From Thoreauomyces humboldtii (Eukaryota > Chytridiomycota > Chytridiomycetes > Spizellomycetales > Powellomycetaceae): a stretch of DNA of 54,430 bases. Shown here in pieces: positions 36,501 through 47,425 of the stretch. The notes under the pieces are model-generated. The model was not told the DNA's origin. It saw only the letters and a program-made list of their open reading frames with translations, and ran no database searches. The position numbers and the translations under genes were made by a program. The stretch is taken from positions 1-54,430 of the forward strand of contig JADGJA010000054.1 of assembly GCA_027596035.1 (NCBI GenBank), read 5' to 3'. Numbering within the stretch: position 1 is the stretch's first letter; the number at the start of each line of letters is the position of its first letter.

Positions 36501-38716
36501 CAGATCATTACACGAAGACGCTGGTCGGCTCGGTCGTGGATCAAAGCGTTTTCTCGCGACTGGTTGAACTGCATATGCCTAACTTGTGGACTCATCTTAC
36601 GAAGCTTTACATGGATCTCTCCACAATCTCCGTTCCCTGGTTTATGTGTCTTTTTCTTAACACCGTCCCATTGCGCCTCGGAGTCAAATTTCTTGACGCT
36701 TTCTTTGTGGACGGCCCCAAGTTCTTATTTTGGGTTGCACTGGCAATTCTGAAAGTGAACGAACATCAGCTTATCACCCGCGGGCGGGACGATGACATCT
36801 TCATGCAAATCATCAAAAACTTCTTCCAGCGGCTTGGGACGTTCGGCACGGATGGTCTGGCGAAGGATGACGATGAAGATGAATCGAATGAATCGATAAA
36901 CGGACCATCTCGCGGAAGTCAGGATCATGTCAGCCGCATGTTCGGTGGAACCGTTGCCGACCCTGTCGATGCTAGCAAGCTTACCGGTCGACCGCTATTT
37001 GAACACCTTTTGTCGGTCGCTTACGGCTCTTTTGCTTCCACCGTAACCAACGAACTTATCGACTCGCTCAGAATGCGATATCGCCTCACCGTTGTTCATC
37101 AAATGGAAGATACCAGTCGAAAATCGCAGGTCCGCACGCTTTGCGAACAAGTGTCGATGACATTCGACGAGGTTGCCATTGTGTATGACGAGGTTCGCAA
37201 GTTTGAGTTTTTGCACGAGGAGGAGGTTGAAGATCCAAGAGGACGAGCAGCAGCCTCGCGCGCTGCCGACCATCAGGAAGAGGATGCCATGCGCGAAGTC
37301 CTCATCTCACGTGGGGGATGGGGTATGGCAAGTCGAGGAACCGGCTCCACATCTCGATCCAGTGCAAGCACTAAACGCACGAAACTGCAAAAACAGCAAG
37401 AGGTCGGACAGAAAACCGTTTGTCTTAACGACTTTCGAAGCGTGTTCGCAGTCGTCAGCCCCTGGCGGGGCGGCTCAAGCAGCACCACGACTTCAACTGC
37501 TTCGGTTCCGGTCAGTCCCACACGACGGCCTAGCGCGTTCTCTTCGTTGGCGCTCGCTCCTTCTGGCAGCATTCCCAACATCACTAGCAAAGCAAATGAG
37601 GACACCAGCATCGGTCTGACCGACCGCATCTACTTCTATTGCTCCCTCCACTACAACTTTCTCAGGACATCAAAGCAGCGCGGTGTGGATGCCAGCTCTC
37701 CGCTAGCGCCAGCGTCGTATATCCAGCCTGAAACAGCGTCTGGCCCCGCCGGCGCAAGCACTAAAAGCACCTACATTGTAGATCTGGCGACCATGGTGCA
37801 TATCCTTGACATCATCATGCGCCAACCACTTCACTCTCGCCTGCGATTCCTTTTTGAGATACATGATCTCGATGGGGATGGCTTTCTCGACAAAAACGAG
37901 CTAAAGGCAGTCATGGACTCCCTTCTCGAGATGTTCGAGCGAGCTAGGCGAGACATCGCTACATCCTCGTCACTCGCATCTCCACAATCCACCACCGCTA
38001 CTCCCACTCTGGCTCGAGAAGATGAAGAGCTGTACCTGGGAGCAGTCAGCTCGTTCCTCAATACAGCGCTCAAACTTGGAAACAGCAAAAGCGAGGCTGC
38101 TCCGGCAGGTCCGGCAATGACCCTCGCGAGCGTTGCTCAGGCTCTCCGTAGGTCGCCAAGTGCCGATGCCAGCTCGGCTCGACCCGTACTACCATACAGT
38201 CCATACTCTACCCCTGCAGCATCAACATCCCTCCATCACCCAAGTGGCGCCTCACGCAAGCATACAGCATCAAAACCACACTACGCGCCGCGTCTCGACG
38301 CTGCGCTCGGCGAGGACGCTGAAGGAGAGGACGGTGAGCTGGGCGCAAGTCAATCTACGACGTCCCAGAGACGAGCGTCTGTCGAAGAAAGCTCGGCGAC
38401 AGCTCACATACGGACGCTACGCGCGCACGTCCGAGACTCGCGCACGTTTGCGTCGCCAGGACATTCACATCCAGCCTCTCGCTCGCATTCCGCTGGTCGC
38501 GACAGCCAAATCTCGACCCCACCGCACGCAGGGACGGCCACGCCGGATCATGGTGACTCTGGCGGGCCAGGGACTACATTCAAATTGTCGTTCAACGAGT
38601 TTCTGCTGGCAGTGTTGTCGCAGAGCGTGTTCGTACAGTATTTTGAGAGAGTTTGGACTCTACAACGTAACGAGGTGGCTGAAATTGTAATCAAGTACTC
38701 CTCGAAATCTAAATAA
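33533..38716 (+). CDS. GRAM-TBC-EF-hand Rab GTPase-activating protein (TBC1D8/9, Gyp2 type)
   Basis: This family stimulates GTP hydrolysis by Rab proteins on membranes. ATG 33533 starts [16 protein letters not shown], with the typical [11 protein letters not shown] segment at the end of the first GRAM region. A second GRAM domain ([12 protein letters not shown] through [12 protein letters not shown]) follows near 35080. The TBC domain starts at [15 protein letters not shown], restored by a 61-nt intron at 35989-36049. Both catalytic fingers are present: Arg in IEKDVRR (codon 36166-36168) and Gln in GYAQ (36342-36344). A canonical EF-hand loop, [12 protein letters not shown], sits at about 37864-37899. 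Basic/serine-rich inserts separate the TBC, the EF-hand and the C-terminal [11 protein letters not shown] helix. Six or so short introns occur, mostly in the first 3 kb; length is about 1,600 residues. Confidence 0.92.
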
Positions 38717-38776
38717 GCTTTTGGTGCTCGCAAGCAGTTAAATCTCCGAAAAGTTTTCTTTCCCAGCTTTCCGTTG

Positions 38777-39625
38777 ATGTTGTCCATGAGCGCCTTTTCT
38801 CCTAAAACCATGCAAGGAGACGGCTATCCGGACGATGCTAAATATCACGCCGTCGAACGCTACCAGCCGCTACCCCCAATAGGCGAAGAGGTCGGGGCAT
38901 GGCTGCGGGCTTTAGACAGCCGTGTAACTGAGAATGAACGGGCCCAGTTGACCCTCTCAGGCGAGACTGGACGAGCTCAAGGGGCCCTTCTCGTTCAGTG
39001 AGTACTTTCATTAAGCTGGTTCAGGAGCGGTTCCGGAATCTCAATCGCATTTCCGTCGGGCAGCCTTTTCGAGGAATGCGTCAAACGAGTTCAAGAACAA
39101 GCAAGTTCGACCGCCGCTCTCTCAGTAGCCGCTGCTCTCCGGCCCCACATAGACGAGATGGGAGGACGTGGTCAAGAAGCGACGACAGCCCTCGTTCGAG
39201 AGATGGAGAGTCGTCTTCATGGCAGAATCAGCGAGACCGCCCAAACTTTCGATAGCGGTCTGTCCGGATTGTCACAAGTGGCGCATGATGCCTTGACGTC
39301 GGCCACCTCGCTTCGAGAAGAGGTCGCGCAACTCAGATTGCTGGTCGGGGCACAGGAAACGGAAAATCAGGTTCTTCGGTCTCGAATGGAAGCGCTGGAA
39401 AGGCATGTGATAAGCCAGGGCGAGCAGATTAGAAGCATTGAAGCAGCGAGCATAGCGCAGGCAGCAGAGACCTTGGCTGTTTTGCGTACGACCACCTCGG
39501 TCTTGAGGAACGTGCGAGAGGAGGACAAGAGGGGGAAAGAAGAACTTCGTCGTCAGATCGAAGATTGTCGGGACTCGCTGGGCAGGCAAATCAAACGGCA
39601 GATTGCCCCATTTGTGCTATCCTAG
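38777..39625 (+). CDS. small coiled-coil protein, function unknown
   Basis: Two exons, 38777-38997 and 39064-39625, are joined by a 66-nt GT-AG intron that keeps the frame (GALLVH-LFEECVKRVQ) and give 260 residues. The first part is short and polar (ERYQPLPPIGEEVGAWLRAL). From about residue 75 to the end the protein is a continuous heptad-rich coiled coil (SLREEVAQLRLLVGAQETEN, MEALERHVISQGEQIRSIEA). It starts only 60 bp after the TBC stop codon on the same strand. I do not recognise the family. Structural proteins of the cytoskeleton or centriole region often look like this, but that is only a guess. Confidence 0.65.
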
Positions 39626-40032
39626 CCCGAACATTCCACCACCTGCACAACCTCTTCGCAAATGTACTCTTCTTGTCAAAGCCGTTCGGCTTTGATCGCT
39701 TCTTACCCTGTGTCGGCTTCGATCCTGCTAACCTTTCTTCCTCCTCGGCCCCATCCTCTGGGAGTGTCCATGAAAGCCGGCTGGCTCAGGGCCTTTCATA
39801 CAAATTCATCAGCGTTATCTTTAGCCAGTAGATATCATAGCATGCTCCACGGGAGAGACGAACATGGTGCTGAATTCCGTCCGGGCTTGATCACACATGT
39901 AACCACCAACCACCGTGACTCATCCGCGCGTGCGTGCCTCTGTCGAACCAACGCGCGCCCTCGTCTCCTCTGAGCGACGGACAGACCCTCGCTGAAGTCT
40001 ATTACACCGGTCTTGCAACGAGCAATACAGTT
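39626..40032. other. intergenic, upstream of RhoGEF
   Basis: This spacer holds the 3' flank of the coiled-coil gene and probably the promoter, and possibly a first exon, of the RhoGEF gene. A frame running into 40033 is open from about 39934, so the true start may lie here. Nothing else is recognised. Confidence 0.4.
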
Positions 40033-43000
40033 ATGACGGTAAACCCATCGAGACGGACAGAATCAAACACCACCCTCGTAGAGAACGCAAGTGTAAGTTC
40101 GAATCGGGATGTATCCGCCGCAGAGTGGCTATGTCTGACCTCCTTCCGTAGGCCTGGGTTCGAGAGCTCGTGCAAGCCGGTTTCAGACATCCCGCAAAGT
40201 ATGGGGTCGAGGAAGAAAAAGTATCAGTAGAAAAGTCTGGGATCTCCCCGCAGAGACCAGGGGTTCCCAACCGCCCAGGGCAACCGCAGAATGATGAAGA
40301 TTCCGGCATCTTCTCACATGCGCAACGGAAACCACGGTGTAAGGGCCGTGGGAACATTGCTTTGAATGACTGGATCCTGACAATTTTCGATTGCCTGTAG
40401 CCGACAAAACGTTGCTTTATCTTCACGAGCTCATTGGTCCGATTTGCATTACAATTGTGCGAGGCCGACACGCTTCAGACGAACTCGTTCTACTTGTCAG
40501 AACACCTTTCGTATGTCATGACCAGACTGGTTCTTGCCTGAACCTTCGAAGAGTTCAAGCGCTCACTTCAGGATTCTTCGTGGCGCCAGGGCTTTCATAC
40601 GCATGACTTGTCAGGCGAGATCCTAGATGATGAAAGTGCCGCAAACGAGGCACTACGGTCCTACTTTCGCCAGCCTTGGGCGTTGCATGCGCTGATAGCA
40701 CACGACGTCTTTTCCCGCGGGCCGGAAACACGGGAAGGAGCATACGAGATGGACGCCGTCGCGGAAGATATAGCTCGGGAGGGACGAGCTGTAGAGGGCT
40801 TACAGATTGCTCGAGCATTGGCCCTCGTGGACGTCATGGCAGTATGTGGGAGTTATAGTTTGAGGCCTGATATCCAGGAGCTCACTCAGTCTCTTCTCGT
40901 AGGAAAGGCGACCACAAACGGTCATTGTTGATGTGGTGGTCGGCGGTCAAGCGTCATTGGGTAGAGTGAATTGACCGAATTGTTCACGCGAGCTAGCTGA
41001 CCATCGTCTCGGTGATCTAGATATCCCCGACGAGGTCTTCGAGTCTTTGCTTGGATGTTCAGCGAATCAGCTCATTCCTCCAATGGAGCAGTGTACGGTG
41101 TTTGACCGCCTGAGTACGTCACCCATTCCTTGTGTGTGTGAAAAAGAGTTCGGTGCTCATATCAGCATCCAGAGTTGCGTATAAGGAAAGTTCCAAGAAC
41201 TGGAGATGCTGTCCCACGAAAAACAGTACGTTTCGGAACTCATGAACATTTATCGATGTGTTACTTACGTCCCAGTATACAGCATGCGGCATCGTCCGAC
41301 CCCCAAGTCAAGCAGAATAAACAGCAGAGTCTCTTCAAAGAACTTAGACAAACAGAAGAGAGCTACCTGCAGAAATTGATTACCTTAGAGGAGGTAAGAA
41401 CGTTCATCGCACCTGAAAATGGTCTGATGCATGCACTGACAACGAAGCCGTAGTGGTTTATAGTACCAGCCGTCAACGCTCCCATAAAGTTGAACCTAAA
41501 ATCAAAAGAAAATGCGAAAGTTTGCTTACCATCAGTATCCTCACTGATTGAACAGTCAAAAAAGCTGCTTCAATTAATGGACGCCCAGCCCTTGCCCATC
41601 GATTTCGAAAAGTTTGCGGACGCCTTTTCTGCAATGGTGGGTCTTGGAGGACTGCTGAAACTGCGTATGGGTTATTTATAATGTTTCTGCCGACCAGATT
41701 GCGGGCGATACCGAGTTCTGCAATATCTACACGAAGTATTTGAAAAAGGACCTGACAGCGAGGGCCCGAGAAGTGGCCAAGGTTCAAGCCTTTTTTGCGG
41801 TGCGTTGCTGCATTATACGCCTCCTGCTCTGACCATGGTCAAACTGTCCTGATAAATGTATTTCGTAGAAACAAGAAGAGAGAGGTCCAGCCCTGGCTAA
41901 CCTTGGATTTCTGAACCTTCGACAAGAACCCCTTCAAAGGGTTCCCCGCTATCGTCTTCTGTTTGAGCAGCTTCTTAGCGCGACACCGGTCGATGCACCA
42001 GAATACCAAGCTCTGCAGAATGCCTCCAAAGCGGCGGGAGATGTGGCTGCAGCGCTCGAAAGGGAGGAAGCTCTCTACGAGCAGCAAAGCTTTCCCATGG
42101 AGCTCGATACCGCCCTCCAATCGAACGGTCGGGTATGCATGCTTCCGATAAGTCTTAATCATGATACGCCCCCCTTCAAGTCGTAATTCTTTGTTTGATA
42201 TTTCCAGCTTGCATCAGCACGCCTGCGCTATCTTGCCGAAGTTTCTGCCACGGTGTCAGACGGAAAACAAGCAAATTACCCAGTCATGCTACTGCTTTTC
42301 GATGAGTTCGTAGTGGTGATCAAAGTCGAGAAAGCCGCCAAGAGCAGCTGGGGAGTTCGACAAGCACCGTCGGAGTGGGGTTCGTTCCGCAAAGCACCTT
42401 TAGTGCTACCCTTGGCTGAACTTTCTGTCGCTGATGCGTCAGATACTGGTAATTTGCACCGAGAAATCACTTTATCACCAGGGTTTAACATCCAGATGTA
42501 CAGGGTTTCGGCTATTGAGGATGAGTTCCGTGCAAAATAGTCTCGAAGGACCTATCGTCGAGTCCGCCGACCTATACGACGTAGAAACTGCTTCCGCAAA
42601 GAAAGAATTCTTGCGAGCGCTCAAGAACGCGCTGATTCAGCACAGAGCGTCCCTGGGAGACGGTGAGTACATACCGACCAAATCGGAGAAAGGCTAGGTT
42701 TCTGATGTCTTAGCAGATGCTTGTGAAAGCAAAGTCCGATCAACAAAGCCTGCCCGTAAGATATACGCACTCTCGCACGGTGATTTCGATATCTACTACA
42801 AAGTCTCGCGCACGAGGGAATGGGGCCAGGCGGTGAGAGTCATTGCTTTGAGACAAAATCTTTCAATCGCTGATAAGTGTCGAGAAGGGAGCAATTGCCG
42901 TCATAATCAACCCATCAATCGAGGATCTCAAAGATGCGCGCGATTTGCTCGATTACAGACCGTTGCCCAAGGAAGGGCAGCATCACGCTCTCTACGATAA

Positions 43001-45729
43001 TGCGGGACATTGTGCGTCAAGTGCACGATAAGGATCTCCCCGAAGTAGCATTTACTCATCAACTCGCTTTTCAGATGCTATGGGAATTGTGCAGCTCGCC
43101 GACTCTGCGTCCGCTCGTTTCGCAATTTCATTGAAGCCAGAGGCCGCGTCATCTCCGGAAGTGTTGAATGTTTCCGCTGCCGAGTCTTTGCCATTTGTCT
43201 CTACGGATATTCTGAAAGAGAGCATGGCTGATCAAGGTACCCCCATCGGATCAACTATCTTGTTTGTTACGGCAGCTGAAGTTACATTCCATGATAGTTT
43301 GTCAGGCAGCTCAAACGCTGTTCGCCAATCATGGTTTGGAAGATGAGCACTTCAAACGAATCATGCACATGTTTCTTCTCGACATCATTCAAAGGTTTGG
43401 AGGTGGACCTTCCCGAGCTTCTTCGCGCGCATCCTCTCGACGGTCTTCGATCTCCATGGCGGGAGGCACATTCACTCCTGGGGGAATGTCACGTTCATCA
43501 TCGATTCGCTCGCTCGCCAGTGTGAGTGATATGCCTGCACCCATGAGCCGTCGTCCCTCCTTTGCTATGGGTATGAGGGCACCTCGCCAAAGCGAGACCC
43601 TCGGTGCCGGCGCGGGAGCAAAGATGGTCAACTCGTTGCGGAGGACATCCGCGGCGGTGTTTTCGAGCCTGCCTCGAGGAAAGACTCAGCGGAATGGGCG
43701 TCCCGACCTGCCTGCACAGCAGTCTTGGCATAACCTGGAGCATAGTCTTCATGAATCAAGAAAGTCGGGTGCCCCGATTCCTCGCGCGCCGAAGAGCTCA
43801 GGTAAGGCTTAAAGCCCCTTTATCAGCATCTACTCTTGATGAATGAAAGATGCTCCACGCTAGATACTCTCAAGGGTCCAGATGTTCTTCGGTTTCTCTT
43901 TGACTACATCGAGTCTGCAGGTAACGCACACGTTGCTGCTTCAAGCATCTACTTCGAACTTATCATCAAAATTCTTCGGACAAAAGCTCAACAGAGTCGC
44001 AAATTATATGTCCTATCCATGGCCAAGGATGTGCAAGCGGAGTCCGCTGTGCGGACTATCAGTAAGTTGCGGGACTTATGCGAAGACATCGCATAAGTGG
44101 CTGACTCCAATGACCAGGCTCGACACCGTCATTGGGCACCCTAAAACGAATTGTTGAGAACTTCAAAAGCGCGGACAAGATAGCGGGGATCGTCAAAATG
44201 TATCTCGAAACGAGCATGAAAACCTGTCCACTGTTTCCGGCCACGAGCATCGCCCAGATCGAGGGAGCCTCACGTAGGTGTGGCAATTCAAGCGCTTGAG
44301 TTCGTGTTCCTGATTGGCAACGATGGTCATATAGGAACGCACAAGGAAACTCCAAATTCGCTGGATCTGGTTGCAGTAATTCAGGAGATCCTGCAGGATA
44401 GTCGTTTGCCGGACCTCAACTGGGAATGTCTGAGAGTGACTTTCAACCACTGGCAAAGGTAAGCACTTGTGACGGAGCGTGACGATTCGATTTGCGGACT
44501 AATCCACATCGCAAAGACTGGGTAACATCAACCCGTTGCTGGGCCCTGCTCAACTCGCGAGGTCTCTGTGTCATGCCGTTCTCGGAACCTCTACTCTCGC
44601 AGGACAAACGGCAATGCAGTGCATGATATATCACGCTTACTCCATATTCGGGGTTGATGGCGCAAAGCATCCTCCACCACCCTCCATTCCAAAACGATCC
44701 GATTCAATAATCTTTCATGATGTTGAAGATGACCCTCCAGCTGTCCCCGTCGTGGAGGTAGCATTCCATCCTCTTATGACAGAGACAGAGCGGTCCGACG
44801 CTACCAACAGCAAGAAGGCAGCTCGCGTGGATCCGGTCGAGGACGCTGGGCGTCCTGACGCCAAAGCCCCGGAAGCAGCCAACGAGACGAAACTAAGGAT
44901 CTTCAGCAATGACTACGCTGCCAACATCAAGCTCCCGGAACTGCACCTCCTCGGTGTTCCGATGGTCGCGGCGGCGGGCAAGAGCCCATCGAAACGCGGT
45001 TCAAGACAATCCAGTCGAACGCCGTCTCCGCTTCCGACTCGGAAAATGAGCGCGCCAGTTACTCCGTCCATCACGCCCGTTCGAAGCCCGGCCTTGTCAA
45101 CAACCACCGTTGTTCATGCCGTCAAATCATGTACTGGCGCCGGTGCGCCAGAGACCAGCCCTGTTGATGAAACTAGAAGTAAGCCGAGCCACGAAACACC
45201 GACGCAGGTTTCGATCGAGTTAGATCCTCAAGTTCCGGTGGTCGTCAATGCTCAGACCGACCAATGGGCATACATCCGGGATTGGAACGCCGATCTGCAC
45301 GCGAAGACCGCGGCGCCTCTGGACGCGGATACTCCCCGCGAAGGTGGAGACCACGAGGCTCAACCTATCCCGACCGATGCTCCTTTGCATGATTCGGTAG
45401 CAGATGAGTTTTCGAGGGATATGGCACATCTTGTAAGCCCAGTGCGCGGTCCATTCCGCTCGACTCGCGCAGTAGCTATCGGGAAACTAGGGCCTTCGCA
45501 TTCCCTTCCCCGCTTATCGGATACCTTGCTCGGCAATGGACCGAGATCACCTCTCGTTCCGAGGCTGCAACGGAAGGCATCACTGGGAGAGCACCGACTT
45601 CCTGACAAGCTAGATGTGGAAGCTACCGTTGATGTGCTTAGGCTGGCGGACGCAACCGCGAATCCAAGGGAGGAAGCCGTTCCTAACGTGGTGGAGTCGA
45701 AAGGAGTTGCAGCCTCGGCCCATATTTGA
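40033..45729 (+). CDS. DH-PH RhoGEF with GAP-like C-terminal region
   Basis: The DH domain activates Rho GTPases by nucleotide exchange. It begins at about 41330 with SLFKELRQTEESYLQKLITL and continues over introns to EWFIVP, then the CR3 helix LQRVPRYRLLFEQLL near 41940. A PH domain follows (YPVMLLLFDEFVVVIKVE, then LHREITLS and a helix LRALKNALIQHRAS). After it come RKIYALSHGDFDIYY and helical segments whose order and sequence (KMYLETSMKTCPLFP, RLPDLNWECLRVTFNHW, INPLLGPAQLARSLCHAVLG) resemble a divergent RhoGAP fold without a visible arginine-finger motif. The last 350 residues, to the stop at 45729, are disordered. The N-terminal 1.2 kb (40033-41170) holds unassigned helical exons. There are more than a dozen short introns; the start and several exon borders are uncertain. 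Confidence 0.72.
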
Positions 45730-45759
45730 TGTCGCGGCTGACATTTGACGTCGCGGCTG
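45724..45759. repeat. two-copy 19-nt tandem repeat over the RhoGEF stop codon
   Basis: The 17-nt unit ATTTGAYGTCGCGGCTG occurs at 45724-45740 and again at 45743-45759 with one T/C difference. The TGA of the first copy is the RhoGEF stop codon. It is probably a small local duplication. Confidence 0.8.
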
Positions 45760-45912
45760 CATCCGGATTGCGGGACGGACTCCTTGGACCAGCTCTCACA
45801 TGTCAAACATTCTTTTCCGAGCTTGATCCAAACAATCTCAATGATAACTTTATCCAATGCACCCTAATGTGATCCCGTTTTCCCAAAAATGATAATTATC
45901 GTAACGCCAGTT

Positions 45913-46819
45913 TTACGCCTTTTCCACGTTGCTGACCTCGTAAACATCCGACATATCCTCCAAGGCAATGTTTCGCTGCTTGAGTTTGCCTGCCAGGAAC
46001 GTCATTATGGGCCGCATCTCTACCTGAACGATGGGATCATGTACGTGTGTGAGAAGCAAAAACAAAAAAAGCCCGGACTGCAAAACAATGTCAAGGGATT
46101 CACCTCTGACGAAGGCATTCCCTGATCTTTCCCTGGTATGACGACGACCTTCGGTGTCACACCGAGAGATTGCAGGTGTTCCAGGCTGTCCTTCCAGCCG
46201 TCTCCACTCCTGTCTCCTTGCGTGATCAGCACGTCGCAAGGTGGATGGGAGGACGTGCGTCGTGACGATGACGATGACGTGTGACTCCCTCTCGCGGGCC
46301 AACCTCCTATGCTGACGACGCCGCCCACCACGCTGTTTCCGAAGGCAGCCACGTCCACAGCACACTCCCCTCCCTGCGCGAACCCGAGCAGGACGATCCT
46401 GTCCCTCTCCCAACCGCACGTGTCGATCAGACGGTCGACCTTGTTCCGGGTCTCCACCACGGTTGTCCTGACGAGGGGATGATCCTCGGGGAAGACGTCT
46501 CCGTCCGGAGTGAAGGACGGATACCATCCGGTCCCGTCGTGGTATGGGATCGGGATGGGTGCTCTTATGGATAGGATGGCGGTCTGCGGGAGACGGAGAC
46601 GGAGACCGAAGGTGTGGAAGTTCTTTGGAGTGTCGCCTAGACCGTGGAAGAGGACAAGGAGGGATGTGTCGATCCCATCTGCAGACGAGGAGTAGAGGAA
46701 CTGGGGTCCGCGGGGAAGGAGGTTTTGAGTAACCGCAGGCTACCGAGGAGGCACGAGACTATGTATGATACCTCTAGGTCCTTGCAAGCAGGTGGTCTGG
46801 GTTTCGTGTGCCTGCCCAT
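45913..46819 (-). CDS. alpha/beta-hydrolase (phospholipase/carboxylesterase family), catalytic residues lost
   Basis: The fold is recognised by LLVLFHGLGDTPKNF, LRLPQTAILSIRAPIPIPY, a GWYPSF segment, DRIVLLGFAQGG and the C-terminal EMRPIMTFLAGKL. Active acyl-protein thioesterase relatives have Ser in GFSQGG and His in a GHGM motif. Here Ser is Ala (codon GCG, 46377-46379) and the His position is Gln in GKDQGM (codon CAG, 46122-46124). The frame is otherwise intact and spliced, so it looks like a maintained pseudoenzyme rather than a decayed gene. An intron of about 80 nt separates SSE from VEMRPIM. The first exon is unsure: ATG 46819 (MGRHTKPRPPACKDLE) would require a very short 32-nt intron. 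It converges with the RhoGEF gene. Confidence 0.78.
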
Positions 46820-47425
46820 GCTGTGGTTATCCGTTAGTCCACTGCCTTGAACAACAGGACACCCAGGACACCGGGAGGGAGGGAGGAAGAAGCGATCCAA
46901 CGAGGAAGGCACAGTCAAATCGAGGGCAACGAGCCGAGTGAGTCAGAGTGAGTCAGGTCCCGCCATCCCCTCGAGGTTTCTGCGGAGCTGACGTAAGCGA
47001 GACAAACAGGCCCGACACTTCACAAACAAAAACAAACGACGCAGGAAAAGCCTCGTTTGCGTCCCCCCAGGAAGTTTCTCAACCCTCGCGCCCGCTGGTC
47101 ATTTCACGGCCGGTGCACGGAGACCCCCAAAGATAGACCTGGATCTTTAATGCGTGTTAGATCGCGCACGTCCCTGTAGCCCAGAAAGGGCCATGCTCGT
47201 GTTTCTCGCTATCGGGTTTCTGTCGACGCGAAGTGTAAGATGCTTGAACTCGTACTGCCTTGTTGACCGAAATTCAAGACCACACGTCGCTTGATAGAAA
47301 CCTGTTCGGGTATACCACTACTCGGCCTGGATCAACCTCTCAACAGCCTCGAAACCTTGAGCAGCAAAGGAACGACATTCCCTTGCCTCTTCCAAAAGAG
47401 CAGTCAAAACTCTCACGTTCCCTAG
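46820..47425. other. divergent intergenic region
   Basis: This stretch of about 600 bp separates the hydrolase 5' end from the next plus-strand gene. It should hold both promoters. An open frame from about 47260 lacks an ATG, and a short ATG frame begins at 47193. Either could be an upstream exon of the plus-strand gene, but neither has recognisable features. Confidence 0.4.

Noticed and set aside
38998..39024. 27-nt intron in the small coiled-coil gene
   Set aside because: It keeps the frame but is too short to be spliced. The 66-nt alternative (38998-39063) also keeps the frame.
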